Source of the DNA: an uncultured Muribaculaceae bacterium
GTDB lineage: Bacteria > Bacteroidota > Bacteroidia > Bacteroidales > Muribaculaceae
DNA: 64,000 nucleotides
Assembly (NCBI GenBank): GCA_958436175.1
Contig: CAUBJF010000006.1
Location: forward strand, 62,001 to 126,000
Direction: 5' to 3'
Part shown: positions 41,930-50,736 of the stretch, piece after piece
Layout of the letters: the number at the start of each line of letters is the position of its first letter
Position numbering within the stretch: the first letter of the stretch is position 1
Notes under the pieces: generated by a model
What the model saw: only the letters and a program-made list of their open reading frames with translations
Databases searched by the model: none
What the model was told of the DNA's origin: nothing
Made by a program: the position numbers and the translations under genes

Positions 41930-44410
41930 TCACTTGATATTATCGAGGATTTCGTTTATTTCGCGTCCGAGGCCGATGGTGTAGCCCTGTCGGAGGAATA
42001 CTACGCGGTTGAAAGTGTCGGCAATGATGAAAATCGGTTTGTCGGACGATTTCAGTTCCATATTGCCTGTGATTTCCGAGGCTATCTTACCGTCGATGTC
42101 CGTGCCGAAGACGACGTTGGAGGGCAGCTTGGGGTAGAGGGAACGGTCGAAGCGTGCGGCAGCATCAGCGTCGGGAAGCAGCAGAAGCATTTTAAAGCCC
42201 TTCTCGTCGAATTCCCCGGCCAGGGAGCTGATATCGTTCAGCGCATGTGCCGAGGGCTCGTGAGACGGCTCTATAAGCCCCAAGACGTAATATCCACGCC
42301 CGGTTGTCGAGAGTATGCTCTTGTCTGTGTCTGTCGCCGAGTCGTGGTAAATGTCTTCGCTGTTGAAAGAGCCCAATACCTCGACGGCTGTGTCGCTATG
42401 ACGAAGCTCGAAGGGCACACGGCTGACAGCATCGGGACGAACTTGGAAGAAACGCACTTTGGCAAGCACACCGCCGTCGGCGAGTCGCTTGCCTGTCACG
42501 AGAGTGTACTGTCCTGCATCCGTCTCAACCGGCTCAGCACTAAAATCGGCCAATGTAGCCTCCTCGGGATAGCCCTGAAGCACAGGCATACCTTTCTCTA
42601 TCTTGGAAAGGCTGAAGCGACTGTAATATGCCGGAGTGACAGAGGGCATCGTTCCGGTAGGCTGAAGACTCATACGTCCTTTTTCGGACACCGGAGCGTC
42701 TTTGTCTCCGAAAGTGACATCGACCCAACGCCCATCTTTTCCGGCGCGCTGTGTCTTGCCTGTGACGGGGTCGATACGTGCCGGTATGCCGTGACTGCGA
42801 CACAATGCCACGAAGAAGACAGAACGTGAAATCTTATCGGTGACACGATGACGCATGACACCTTCGGGCGACATGCGCAGATGCTGGGGATTGCGGCTCT
42901 CGTCGACAGTGATATTTTCCATCACCCAGGCTTCGGGGTCGTCGGTCTCTATCTGTGATAGAATATGCTTGTAGGGCGTAAGATATTCGCGTTCGACACG
43001 CGGATTGAGGACATATTCATCGAAAAGAGGGGAGGGGACTTCCGGCGTTGCCAGATGGTCGGCAAGGACTTCGGCTGTTACATCGTTCAAATCCTTTACG
43101 GCGAGCTGTTCGAGCAAAGTCAGAGCTTTGTCACGAAGCTCAGGAGATGTCGACTTCAAGAAGCCTTCGATGACAGCGTGGTTGCCACGTGAGCCAGTCA
43201 TGACTTTCTCCACACGTTCTTTGTCGAGACCGAGTTCGTCAGCGAGCGCCTCCGATCTGGCTGAGTCGTAGAATGTTGCCGTATAGGCCATACGCACCGA
43301 GTCCTCGTATGCCTTGCGGACATTGTTGGCTGCTATCTGTTCTGCCGTCGCAGGGTTGGACGAAGGCCGCACAGGAGGCGGCACGATATCGAAATCGAGC
43401 TCGCCCTCGAAGTCTGCATCCTTGTCGAGGACTACGGTATTGGGCTGTGCCGACGATACTTTTGCCAGTCCGAACTTTGTTCCGTCCGTAGCCCATACCA
43501 CCATGTCGCCGAGGCCGGCAAGCAGCGAAGCGTGGCCCTGTGCGTCGGCAGTCTTGACAGCGATAGGGTAGAACTCGGCGTAGTTATATAGGCAGAAGGC
43601 CGTCTGCGCCCCTGCGGCAGGCCTGCCGTCGCTGTCAAGCACTGTAACTTCTATCTTCTTGACAGGAGCGTAGTTGGATGTGACGTTGATTTTGGTGCTG
43701 ATGTCTGTGGTATCGAGTACTTCTTCCGGACCGTCGTAACGGCCTGCGACATTCGTGCTCATCATCATCCCTCGCGAAGCCGGTTCGTTGAACCAAGCCA
43801 GATTGAGCACCGGTTCGGGCTCGCATGCTCCGAGGAAGTACCATTTGCCATCGGCCCAGGCTTCGACCCATGCATGGTTGTCGTCGGTATGAGCCCAGCG
43901 TGGCGTATAGACCTGGCGAGCCGGTATACCCATTGCACGGAGCGCGGCGACAGTAAATGTCGACTCCTCGCCGCAACGGCCCAGTGCGGAGCGCATAGTT
44001 GCCAGAGGCGAGTTCGTTCGGCTGTCGGAGGGTTGGTAGGTAGCCTTCTCGTGGCACCAGTGATTGATTTCAAGTATGGCATCGGTCATGCTCAGGTCCT
44101 TGACACGATCCCTAAGCTCCTCATAAATGACGGGACGGCTCATGTCGAGATCTTCATTATTGACACGGACAGGCAGGACGAAATGACGGAACTCGCGTTC
44201 GGGCACTTTCTTGCCCCACGGCATTTCTTCGCGCGCCCTGAGGCTGCTGCGTATGTTCTCGAGATAGAAATCCTTTGTATAGTCGACCGAATCGGGAAGC
44301 GACATGGTCGAATAAAGGAATTCGAGACTTTCGTTTTCCTGCGCCTGACGGTCACGGCAAGACGTGAGGACAAAGCACAGGCAGAGCATGAGTGTCGTTA
44401 GCTTGTTCAT
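41930..44410 (-). CDS. Transglutaminase-like lipoprotein
   Basis: 826 residues, exported as a lipoprotein (LTSC, Cys18). A transglutaminase core lies at about 105-200: Cys146 in GRCGEES, His179 in DDNHAW; the third position falls in GACEPEP, where Glu197 may replace the usual Asp. A beta-sandwich follows (about 235-330). A second, partial transglutaminase-like segment is at about 520-560 (SRSVFFVALCRSHGIPAR) without the following His. The C-terminus (about 690-826) looks like a thioredoxin-type fold. It may process peptides or proteins in the periplasm; substrate unknown. Confidence 0.75.
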   Translation of the reverse strand: MNKLTTLMLCLCFVLTSCRDRQAQENESLEFLYSTMSLPDSVDYTKDFYLENIRSSLRAREEMPWGKKVPEREFRHFVLPVRVNNEDLDMSRPVIYEELRDRVKDLSMTDAILEINHWCHEKATYQPSDSRTNSPLATMRSALGRCGEESTFTVAALRAMGIPARQVYTPRWAHTDDNHAWVEAWADGKWYFLGACEPEPVLNLAWFNEPASRGMMMSTNVAGRYDGPEEVLDTTDISTKINVTSNYAPVKKIEVTVLDSDGRPAAGAQTAFCLYNYAEFYPIAVKTADAQGHASLLAGLGDMVVWATDGTKFGLAKVSSAQPNTVVLDKDADFEGELDFDIVPPPVRPSSNPATAEQIAANNVRKAYEDSVRMAYTATFYDSARSEALADELGLDKERVEKVMTGSRGNHAVIEGFLKSTSPELRDKALTLLEQLAVKDLNDVTAEVLADHLATPEVPSPLFDEYVLNPRVEREYLTPYKHILSQIETDDPEAWVMENITVDESRNPQHLRMSPEGVMRHRVTDKISRSVFFVALCRSHGIPARIDPVTGKTQRAGKDGRWVDVTFGDKDAPVSEKGRMSLQPTGTMPSVTPAYYSRFSLSKIEKGMPVLQGYPEEATLADFSAEPVETDAGQYTLVTGKRLADGGVLAKVRFFQVRPDAVSRVPFELRHSDTAVEVLGSFNSEDIYHDSATDTDKSILSTTGRGYYVLGLIEPSHEPSAHALNDISSLAGEFDEKGFKMLLLLPDADAAARFDRSLYPKLPSNVVFGTDIDGKIASEITGNMELKSSDKPIFIIADTFNRVVFLRQGYTIGLGREINEILDNIK

Positions 44411-45084
44411 ATAATGGTATTTACGATGGCTTTCACATCTTTTACTAAGTCGGGAGAAGTGACGCGCCGATCCCCGACAGTACGGCTCAGCGAACCGTGT
44501 ACTTCGTCGGCTTTGCCCTCGGCAATGATACGGGCGACATTGTGCGGACCGACACCGGCACCGGCGAGTATGCGAATCCTCCCCCTGGCGGCATCGTGGA
44601 GCCGTGCGAGCATCGTCAGGCCCTCTTCGGCACTCTTAGCCTGTCCGGACGTGAGTAGCCTTGTGCATCCGAGTCCGATTACCTGTTCGAGAGCGGCGAA
44701 AGGGTCAGGAACGATGTCGAAGGCTCGATGGAAAGTTACGTCCATGCCTCCGGCGGCCTTCATCAGGCGGCGGCAGACATCCATGCAGAGCGTACCGTCA
44801 GCGTTCAACGCGCCTATGACGACACCGTGTGCTCCGATATGCCGTGCGCCCTCTATGTCGCGCACCATCACTTCGACTTCTTCGGGAGAGTAGACGAAAT
44901 CGCCCTCTCGCGGACGTATCAGCACATGTACCCTCAGCCCTTTGAATGTCAGGGCATACTCTATGAGGCCGTAAGAGGGTGTCAGGCCGTCCAGCGACAA
45001 TGCCGAGCACAGCTCGACCCTGTCAGCTCCGTTTTCGGCAGCTATACGGACGGATTCGGGATTGGCCGCGCAGATTTCGAGCAT
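44407..45084 (-). CDS. cutC: CutC family protein
   Basis: 225 residues, TIM-barrel protein historically linked to copper homeostasis, true role uncertain. The N-terminus LEICAANPESVRIAAENGADRVELCSAL, HVLIRPREGDFVYS and TFHRAFD segments are signatures. It overlaps the transglutaminase gene by four bases and follows the fucosidase by two, so it is embedded in the operon. Confidence 0.92.
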   Translation of the reverse strand: MLEICAANPESVRIAAENGADRVELCSALSLDGLTPSYGLIEYALTFKGLRVHVLIRPREGDFVYSPEEVEVMVRDIEGARHIGAHGVVIGALNADGTLCMDVCRRLMKAAGGMDVTFHRAFDIVPDPFAALEQVIGLGCTRLLTSGQAKSAEEGLTMLARLHDAARGRIRILAGAGVGPHNVARIIAEGKADEVHGSLSRTVGDRRVTSPDLVKDVKAIVNTII

Positions 45085-45086
45085 AG

Positions 45087-46379
45087 TCAGTCCGTCGTGA
45101 GTTCTACGATATAGTCGATGCAGTCTTCCGAAATTTCAGGCAGGGAGAGCAGGGTACCTTCCTTGCTTTTTTTCATTGCTATTTTCTCCCCACCGTCATA
45201 GGCTAAAGCCTTCTTGACGCGGAGGCCTGGTATCATAATCTCTTTTTGGGCAGGATTCGTGACATGGACATAGAGCTTGTCGCCCTTGCGAGTCGTGGCG
45301 CCCCATTCGCATGGTTTTATATCGCCGGCGGTAGTGCCGTATATTGTGTCTCCGTAACGACGCATCCATTCGCCCATTCCTTTGAGACGGTCGAGAGCCA
45401 GAGCAGGCAGAGTGCCGTCGGGCTGCGGACCTATGTTGAGCAGTAGATTAGCTCCGAGACCGGCCGTCCTGACGAGATAGCGCACGAGGGTCGGCACGTC
45501 CTTGTAGTCTGTATCCACAACCTTGTAGCCCCACATGCCGTTCATCGTGTTGCAGGTCTCAAGAGGCAGACGGCTGACTTCCTGTCCTGAAAGCCCGGCA
45601 GAGTTCTCTCCCGGAACGTCACGTTCGAAGATCTGTATGTCCTCGCCGGGGAATGGTGCCTGATGATGGTTATTGCCTACCATGCAGGCAGGCTGAAGAT
45701 TATGAATCAAAGCATACTGCTGCTCGAGCTGCCAGTCGAAAGGTACTGAATCGCTGTCGTGGTCCCACCAACCGTCGAACCAGATTGCACGTATGGGTCC
45801 ATAGCCTGTCAGGAGCTCTGTCAGCTGGCGGTTCATGAAGGCATAGTAGCTTTCCCAGTTCTGTTTGTCGCCGTCGCGGCCTGTCGAATGGCCCGTACGC
45901 CCCTGGGGATAGTCCTCGCGGACCCAGTCGAGATGGGAGTAATAGAAATGAAGCTTGATATCTTTCTCTGCACAAGCCTGAGACAGTTCTTTCAGCACGT
46001 CGCGCTTGAAGGGTGTTCCGTCGACGATATTATAATCGCTTTCGGCAGTCTTCCACATCGAGAAACCGTCGTGATGCCGACTTGTGATGCAGATATACTT
46101 AGCGCCGGAGTCCTTTATCGCGTCGACCCACTGATTAGCGTCGAAGTCAGCCGGATAGAAGCCCTTGGCCGCTTTCATGTACTCTGAGGCGAGGGGGCCG
46201 TAGTTGAGATACCATTCACCCTGGCCGAACATACTGTATATGCCCCAGTGGATGAAAATGCCGAAGCGGTCGGCTTCGAACTGACGCTGCGACTCGCGCA
46301 CGGCTTCCGAGGGTATGTACTCGGCAGCCATGGCGCACATGGCAATCGACAGCATCAGGCTTGTCAGTAGTTTTTTCAT
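45087..46379 (-). CDS. GH29 alpha-L-fucosidase
   Basis: 430 residues with signal peptide (about 1-18), so periplasmic or secreted. GH29 signatures FGIFIHWGIYSMFGQGEWY (about 39-57), TSRHHDGFSMW and the nucleophile Asp202 in IWFDGWWD are present. A short C-terminal beta domain is kept. Fucosidases of this kind release fucose from host glycans, which suits a gut Bacteroidales. It lies six bases after the CobW-like gene. Confidence 0.93.
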   Translation of the reverse strand: MKKLLTSLMLSIAMCAMAAEYIPSEAVRESQRQFEADRFGIFIHWGIYSMFGQGEWYLNYGPLASEYMKAAKGFYPADFDANQWVDAIKDSGAKYICITSRHHDGFSMWKTAESDYNIVDGTPFKRDVLKELSQACAEKDIKLHFYYSHLDWVREDYPQGRTGHSTGRDGDKQNWESYYAFMNRQLTELLTGYGPIRAIWFDGWWDHDSDSVPFDWQLEQQYALIHNLQPACMVGNNHHQAPFPGEDIQIFERDVPGENSAGLSGQEVSRLPLETCNTMNGMWGYKVVDTDYKDVPTLVRYLVRTAGLGANLLLNIGPQPDGTLPALALDRLKGMGEWMRRYGDTIYGTTAGDIKPCEWGATTRKGDKLYVHVTNPAQKEIMIPGLRVKKALAYDGGEKIAMKKSKEGTLLSLPEISEDCIDYIVELTTD

Positions 46380-46385
46380 GATAGA

Positions 46386-47615
46386 TTATGCAAGACAGGC
46401 ATCAAGAGCCTTGGTTATAGCTTCGCGGTCCATCTTCTGCCCGATGAAGACGAGCTTGACCATACGGTCGCCGTAGACGGGGTCCCAGTCCTGGAGTATG
46501 GATGGATCCTGCTCGGCCATGGCCTCAAGCTCCTCTTTGGGGGCTGTGGCAAACCACATTCCGGCCTCGGTGAGCTTCTTCTGCACACCTGCCTGCTCGA
46601 AGAGGTAGGACATATCCGTATTGTGCTTGAAGTAGAGCAAACCCTTGCAACGGATTACGCTCTTAGGCCATTTGGACGAGATGAAATAGTCGAATTTATT
46701 GATATCAAAACCTTTGCGGCTGTAGTAGACGAAAGTTCCGATGCCGTACTCCTCTGCCTCGCCCTCATCGTGGTCATGGTCGTGATGATGGTGGTGATGG
46801 CCGTGCTCGTCCTCGTCGTGATCATCGTGGTCGTGATGATGGTGATGGTGCTCGTGTTCATCCTCTTCGTCGACTTCATGACGGCCTTCGAGCTCCTGAA
46901 TCCATGCTGCCGAACCGGCCACGTTGTCGTAGTTGAAGAGATTGGTATGGATCAGCTCATAGAGAGGCACATCGGCGTAGTCACATTCGATGATACGGGC
47001 CTTGGGCTGGATGGCCCGTATGATGGCGCGGACATGGTCTGCTTCCTCACGGGTGATTTCCGAAATCTTGTTGAGAAGTATGATGTCGCAGAATTCAATC
47101 TGCTGTATCACAAGGTTCTCGATATCGTCTTCCTGAATATCTTTCTTCTGGAGGCTCTCGCCGCAGGCAAACTCGCTCTTCATGCGGAGAGCATCGACGA
47201 CAGTGACGATGCAGTCGAGACGTGGGACACCGTCACGGGTGTACTTGGCGCCCATCGATGGAATCGAGCAGATGGTTCGGGCTATAGGTTCGGGCTCGCA
47301 GATACCGCTGGCCTCGATGACGATATAGTCGAACTTACGGGAAGCCACAAGGTCGGTGAGCTGCTGTACAAGGTCCATCTTGAGGGTGCAGCAGATGCAG
47401 CCGTTCTGGAGGGCGACGAGGTCGCCGTTATCCTTACCGCCCACTACGCCGCCCTTCTGGATGAGGGATGCGTCGATATTGACCTCGCCGATGTCATTGA
47501 CGATGACGGCAAACTTGATGCCGTCCTCGTTGCTGAGTATATGATTGAGGAGTGTTGTCTTTCCGCTGCCAAGATAGCCGGTCAGCAGAAGAACGGGGAT
47601 ATCTTTCTTGTTCAT
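46386..47615 (-). CDS. CobW/COG0523-family GTPase, zinc metallochaperone type
   Basis: 409 residues. P-loop GYLGSGKTT at 13-21, the metal motif CICC at 73-76, NKISE for guanine specificity about 182, and a CobW C-terminal domain. Between the two domains (about 250-285) there is a run of roughly 25 His mixed with Asp/Glu, a metal-buffering linker. Members with such linkers are usually linked to zinc. It lies between tonB and the fucosidase in the operon; no Zur-like operator is visible nearby. Confidence 0.9.
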   Translation of the reverse strand: MNKKDIPVLLLTGYLGSGKTTLLNHILSNEDGIKFAVIVNDIGEVNIDASLIQKGGVVGGKDNGDLVALQNGCICCTLKMDLVQQLTDLVASRKFDYIVIEASGICEPEPIARTICSIPSMGAKYTRDGVPRLDCIVTVVDALRMKSEFACGESLQKKDIQEDDIENLVIQQIEFCDIILLNKISEITREEADHVRAIIRAIQPKARIIECDYADVPLYELIHTNLFNYDNVAGSAAWIQELEGRHEVDEEDEHEHHHHHHDHDDHDEDEHGHHHHHHDHDHDEGEAEEYGIGTFVYYSRKGFDINKFDYFISSKWPKSVIRCKGLLYFKHNTDMSYLFEQAGVQKKLTEAGMWFATAPKEELEAMAEQDPSILQDWDPVYGDRMVKLVFIGQKMDREAITKALDACLA

Positions 47616-47625
47616 AATCTTTACT

Positions 47626-48423
47626 TTATATAAAAGTATATGTTATGCGAGCGGTAGCGCTCTCGGGGGCGTTATCGTCGTTGCGTGTAAATTTTCTGTT
47701 CCTTACCTCGGCCATGCAAGCCTGCACCAGAGCCCTGTTTGCCGCCGCGGGACTCTTGCCGCCGATAAGCTGCACACTGACCACGCGGCCTTCGGAGTTG
47801 ATTGTCGCGCTGAGGATGATGCTGCCCGTCATTGTCGAGGGAACGACAGCGTATGAGGGCATAATCCAACCACCGCCGACGGTACCGACACCACGGCCGT
47901 TTGCATCGGAGCGCGAACCGTCGGGCGTGCCGCTGTCACCTTTGTCCTTACCCTTGTCGGAAGTGTTGTCCGGGGTCTCGGACGTGTTCTTGAAGGCATC
48001 GGAGACACCTTTACGGGCCTTGCGGCGCGCCTTCTCTTCCTCGGTTTGCTTTTTGTCGGGTCCCTGTTTCGGAGGTATCTCACGCTTGGGACGTTTCACT
48101 TCGGCAGGACGCTCACGCACAACGTCGGGCACGGGTGCAGCCTCGGGTCCGGCATCCTTCAGGTCGGGACCTGAGGCCTCGGCAGCCTGCGATGCCTTGT
48201 GGACAGGTTCGGGATTGTAGGCCGGAGAGGGGTCGGAGGGGCCGTAGGACATGTCGAGAAAGTCGACATATTCTTCTTCCGCCTCCACGATTTCCGTGAC
48301 CGGACGGGGGGGATGGGGCAGCAGCGAGGTGTCAAAGCGCAGGTAGCTCATTGTCAGCCATAGGATTATTACGACTGTCAGCAGAGCCGTTACGGCAATT
48401 GCTATGATACGCTCACGATTCAT
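47626..48423 (-). CDS. tonB: TonB-family energy transducer
   Basis: 265 residues. One N-terminal membrane helix (about 6-28), a long Pro/Glu/Lys/Asp-rich linker (about 40-180), and a C-terminal domain (about 190-265; GSIILSATINSEGRVVSVQLIGGKSP-type pattern) similar to TonB/TolA. Together with ExbB and ExbD it should transmit proton-motive force to outer-membrane receptors. It overlaps exbD by four bases. Confidence 0.85.
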   Translation of the reverse strand: MNRERIIAIAVTALLTVVIILWLTMSYLRFDTSLLPHPPRPVTEIVEAEEEYVDFLDMSYGPSDPSPAYNPEPVHKASQAAEASGPDLKDAGPEAAPVPDVVRERPAEVKRPKREIPPKQGPDKKQTEEEKARRKARKGVSDAFKNTSETPDNTSDKGKDKGDSGTPDGSRSDANGRGVGTVGGGWIMPSYAVVPSTMTGSIILSATINSEGRVVSVQLIGGKSPAAANRALVQACMAEVRNRKFTRNDDNAPESATARITYTFI

Positions 48424-48875
48424 TTCTGTTCTGTTTCGGGCTCGGGTGCCTTGTCGGGGGCCGGAGAGGCCGGTTTGGTGGCCAGAACCATCTTTATAGC
48501 GTTGTCAGCACCGATATTGAGGAGTTCGACAACCTTGCCGTATGCCACTTCGGCATCGGCATAGACAGCGACGGCACCGAGCGAGTCGGCCGGTACGGCT
48601 GCCAGAATCGACGGCGCGAGGGAATCGGCAGCAACAGGCACTGGTTCCGATGCATCGGGAAGGGCGAGGTAGTAGCTGCCCTCGGCATCGATGAAGACGC
48701 GAGTCGTGGGCTTGAGCGGTGTCTGCTGCGAGCTTTCAGGAAGGTCCACTTCGAGAGCCGTAGGGAATACAAAGGCCGATGTCACCATGAAGAAGACAAG
48801 GAGCAGGAACACAACATCGGTCATCGAGGCCATTGAGAATGTGGCCAGCATGTCTTGCTGTCGTTTCAGGGACAT
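48420..48875 (-). CDS. exbD: Biopolymer transport protein ExbD/TolR
   Basis: 151 residues. The single membrane helix (about 16-36; MASMTDVVFLLLVFFMVTSAFV) includes the essential Asp of the proton path (TDVVF). The periplasmic domain is about 60 residues plus a low-complexity Pro/Glu tail. It lies between exbB and tonB. Confidence 0.9.
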   Translation of the reverse strand: MSLKRQQDMLATFSMASMTDVVFLLLVFFMVTSAFVFPTALEVDLPESSQQTPLKPTTRVFIDAEGSYYLALPDASEPVPVAADSLAPSILAAVPADSLGAVAVYADAEVAYGKVVELLNIGADNAIKMVLATKPASPAPDKAPEPETEQK

Positions 48876-48878
48876 GGC

Positions 48879-49505
48879 TTATGCGGCTGGTTCGTTGAGG
48901 AGGTCCATGAAGTCCATGGTACGAGCCTCAAGACGGTTCATAATCTTGTTGATACGGGCAACGAGGTAGTTATAGGCGAAGAGCGCGATGATACCCACGA
49001 TAAGACCGGCTACCGTCGTCACAAGAGCGGAATAGATGCCGGATGCGAAGGAATCGATAGTTGCCGAACTGCCCGACGAAGCAATGGCGTAGAATGCCTG
49101 GACCATGCCGATGACAGTGCCGAGGAAGCCTATCATAGGCGCACCGGCAGCCGTAGTGGCAAGCCAGGGCAGTCCGCGGCTGAGCTTGGCGATTTCGAGG
49201 TTGCCGGTATTCTCGATAGCCACGAGGACATCGTTCATCGGCCGCCCTATACGCGATATACCCTTGGCGATAAGACGTGCATAGGGAGTGGGGGTCTGTC
49301 GGCACAGGTTGAGGGCACTCTCGATTTCCATTTCGTGGATATAACCCTTGATACGGTGCATGAAGTTCTCGTCCTCATGCGATGCCTTGTTTATCACTAT
49401 GCAGCGTTCGACAAAGACATAGACACATAGAAGAAGAAGGAGTGCCAGAGGCACCATTGTCCAGCCGCCTTCGAGGCACAGCTGCCATAGACTTAGTTCT
49501 TTCAT
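48879..49505 (-). CDS. exbB: MotA/TolQ/ExbB proton channel
   Basis: 208 residues with three membrane helices (about 14-32, 115-140, 155-180) and the cytoplasmic loop typical of ExbB/TolQ. GLPWLATTAAGAPMIGFLGTVIGMVQAF is the conserved channel segment. It overlaps pdxJ by four bases and is followed by exbD after three bases. Confidence 0.92.
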   Translation of the reverse strand: MKELSLWQLCLEGGWTMVPLALLLLLCVYVFVERCIVINKASHEDENFMHRIKGYIHEMEIESALNLCRQTPTPYARLIAKGISRIGRPMNDVLVAIENTGNLEIAKLSRGLPWLATTAAGAPMIGFLGTVIGMVQAFYAIASSGSSATIDSFASGIYSALVTTVAGLIVGIIALFAYNYLVARINKIMNRLEARTMDFMDLLNEPAA

Positions 49506-50245
49506 AGACGCGAGATACTATCCGCCTTTTCGGGTCGGAGACATTCTTTATATTGCTTGATAGTTTCGTTAAGACCGAGATAGAGGGCATCGCAAATCAG
49601 CGCGTGGCCTATCGACACTTCGCTCAGGAAGGGAATACGGCGGCTGAAGAAAGCGAGATTGCGTAGGCTCAGGTCGTGTCCGGCATTCACACCGAGGCCG
49701 AGGCGGCGTGCAGCGAGGGCGGCTTCGACGTAAGGAGCCACAGCTTTCTCGGGGTCGGCTTCGTAGGCATCGGCATATGGCTTGGTGTACAGCTCGACGC
49801 GGTCGGCACCTGTGGCAGCGGCGGCCCTTACCATATCTATGTCAGGGTCGACGAATATGGACGTACGGACATCGGCCTCCTTGAAACGCTCGACGAGCGC
49901 CGTCAGCATCTCTAAATTGGCCCTGACATCCCATCCTGCATTCGAGGTCAGCGCGTCAGGAGCATCGGGCACAAGGGTGACCTGCGTCGGACGAACCTTC
50001 AGGACGAGATCGACGAACACATCGTCGGGATGACCTTCGATATTGAACTCGCTGCGGAGTATCGGACGGAGCTTGTATACATCGTCGCGGCGGATATGAC
50101 GCTGGTCGGGACGAGGATGGACAGTAATGCCGTCGGCACCGAAACGCTCGCAGTCCAAAGCCACCGCGCACACATCCGGATTGTTCTCTCCACGGGCATT
50201 ACGCAAAGTGGCTATTTTGTTTATATTAACGCTTAGATTGGTCAT
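49502..50245 (-). CDS. pdxJ: Pyridoxine 5'-phosphate synthase PdxJ
   Basis: 247 residues, last step of de novo vitamin B6 synthesis from DXP and aminoacetone phosphate. It begins LSVNINKIATLRNARG and contains the TVHPRPDQRHI and GVNAGHDL signatures. It is the first gene of the nine-gene operon; the coupling to exbB recurs in other Bacteroidetes genomes as far as I recall. Confidence 0.95.
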   Translation of the reverse strand: MTNLSVNINKIATLRNARGENNPDVCAVALDCERFGADGITVHPRPDQRHIRRDDVYKLRPILRSEFNIEGHPDDVFVDLVLKVRPTQVTLVPDAPDALTSNAGWDVRANLEMLTALVERFKEADVRTSIFVDPDIDMVRAAAATGADRVELYTKPYADAYEADPEKAVAPYVEAALAARRLGLGVNAGHDLSLRNLAFFSRRIPFLSEVSIGHALICDALYLGLNETIKQYKECLRPEKADSISRL

Positions 50246-50364
50246 GTAAATTGGAAATCTGCGTGATTTTGCCTATTTTTGTCATTGCTTTGCTCCGACA
50301 TATAATCGAAGCGGCACATTGTTTCTGCAAAAATAGTCAGAAATAATAAAACGACGAAAGATTT
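50246..50364. promoter_or_regulatory. Divergent promoter region pdxJ / ACT-like gene
   Basis: TATTTTTG on the plus strand (50275-50282) and TATTTTTG on the minus strand (50336-50329) are good -7 elements pointing in opposite directions with overlapping reach. No good -33 box is visible for either. Confidence 0.45.
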
Positions 50365-50736
50365 GTGACAAAATTCCCCGAAAACGAATATCTCTTTCCT
50401 ACCGTAGCGGACAGTTCCAGGCTACTCATAGGATGCCGTCGCGAGGACTTCAGCGCCTCGCGTATAGCCCGTGCCGTCGAAGACTGTAACGCTCACCTCC
50501 TCAACCTCAACGTGACCCGGATAGGCGAAGACTACTTCGAGAGCACCGGCGGCGACAATCATTGCGCTTTTCCTGTGCTCGCCGACCTCAGGGTCAGCCA
50601 CCGGGATGCCGCCATGGTAAGCCGCTCCCTGGAACGCTACGGCTACAGCGTGCTCGACTTCAAGGAAGACGGCACTGCCGACAGCGACACTCTGCGCGAA
50701 CGAGTCGATTACTTTTTCCGTATTCTCGAATCATGA
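50365..50736 (+). CDS. ACT-like domain protein, C-terminal half of a CBS-pair protein
   Basis: 123 residues starting at GTG (50365), since no upstream ATG is in frame. The body SRLLIGCRREDFSASRIARAVEDC to the end matches the C-terminal ACT-like domain that follows a CBS pair in the Bacteroidetes protein usually encoded beside nadK (recalled family, about 220 residues). The CBS part is absent, and the leader contains nothing that would encode it. The end overlaps the nadK start (ATGA). It may still regulate NAD kinase or bind nucleotides. Confidence 0.65.
   Translation: MTKFPENEYLFPTVADSSRLLIGCRREDFSASRIARAVEDCNAHLLNLNVTRIGEDYFESTGGDNHCAFPVLADLRVSHRDAAMVSRSLERYGYSVLDFKEDGTADSDTLRERVDYFFRILES

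Noticed and set aside
46746..46870. Tandem-repeat or CRISPR-like pattern
   Set aside because: The regular GTG/ATG spacing comes from alternating His and Asp codons within the CobW linker, not from repeats and spacers.
46623..47633. Plus-strand open frame opposite the CobW gene
   Set aside because: Its Val/Met-rich run is the complement of the His-rich linker; the CobW motifs on the other strand are decisive.
50562..50732. In-frame 5' extension of nadK
   Set aside because: It reads through the coupled upstream gene in another frame; the ATG at 50733 gives the family N-terminus.
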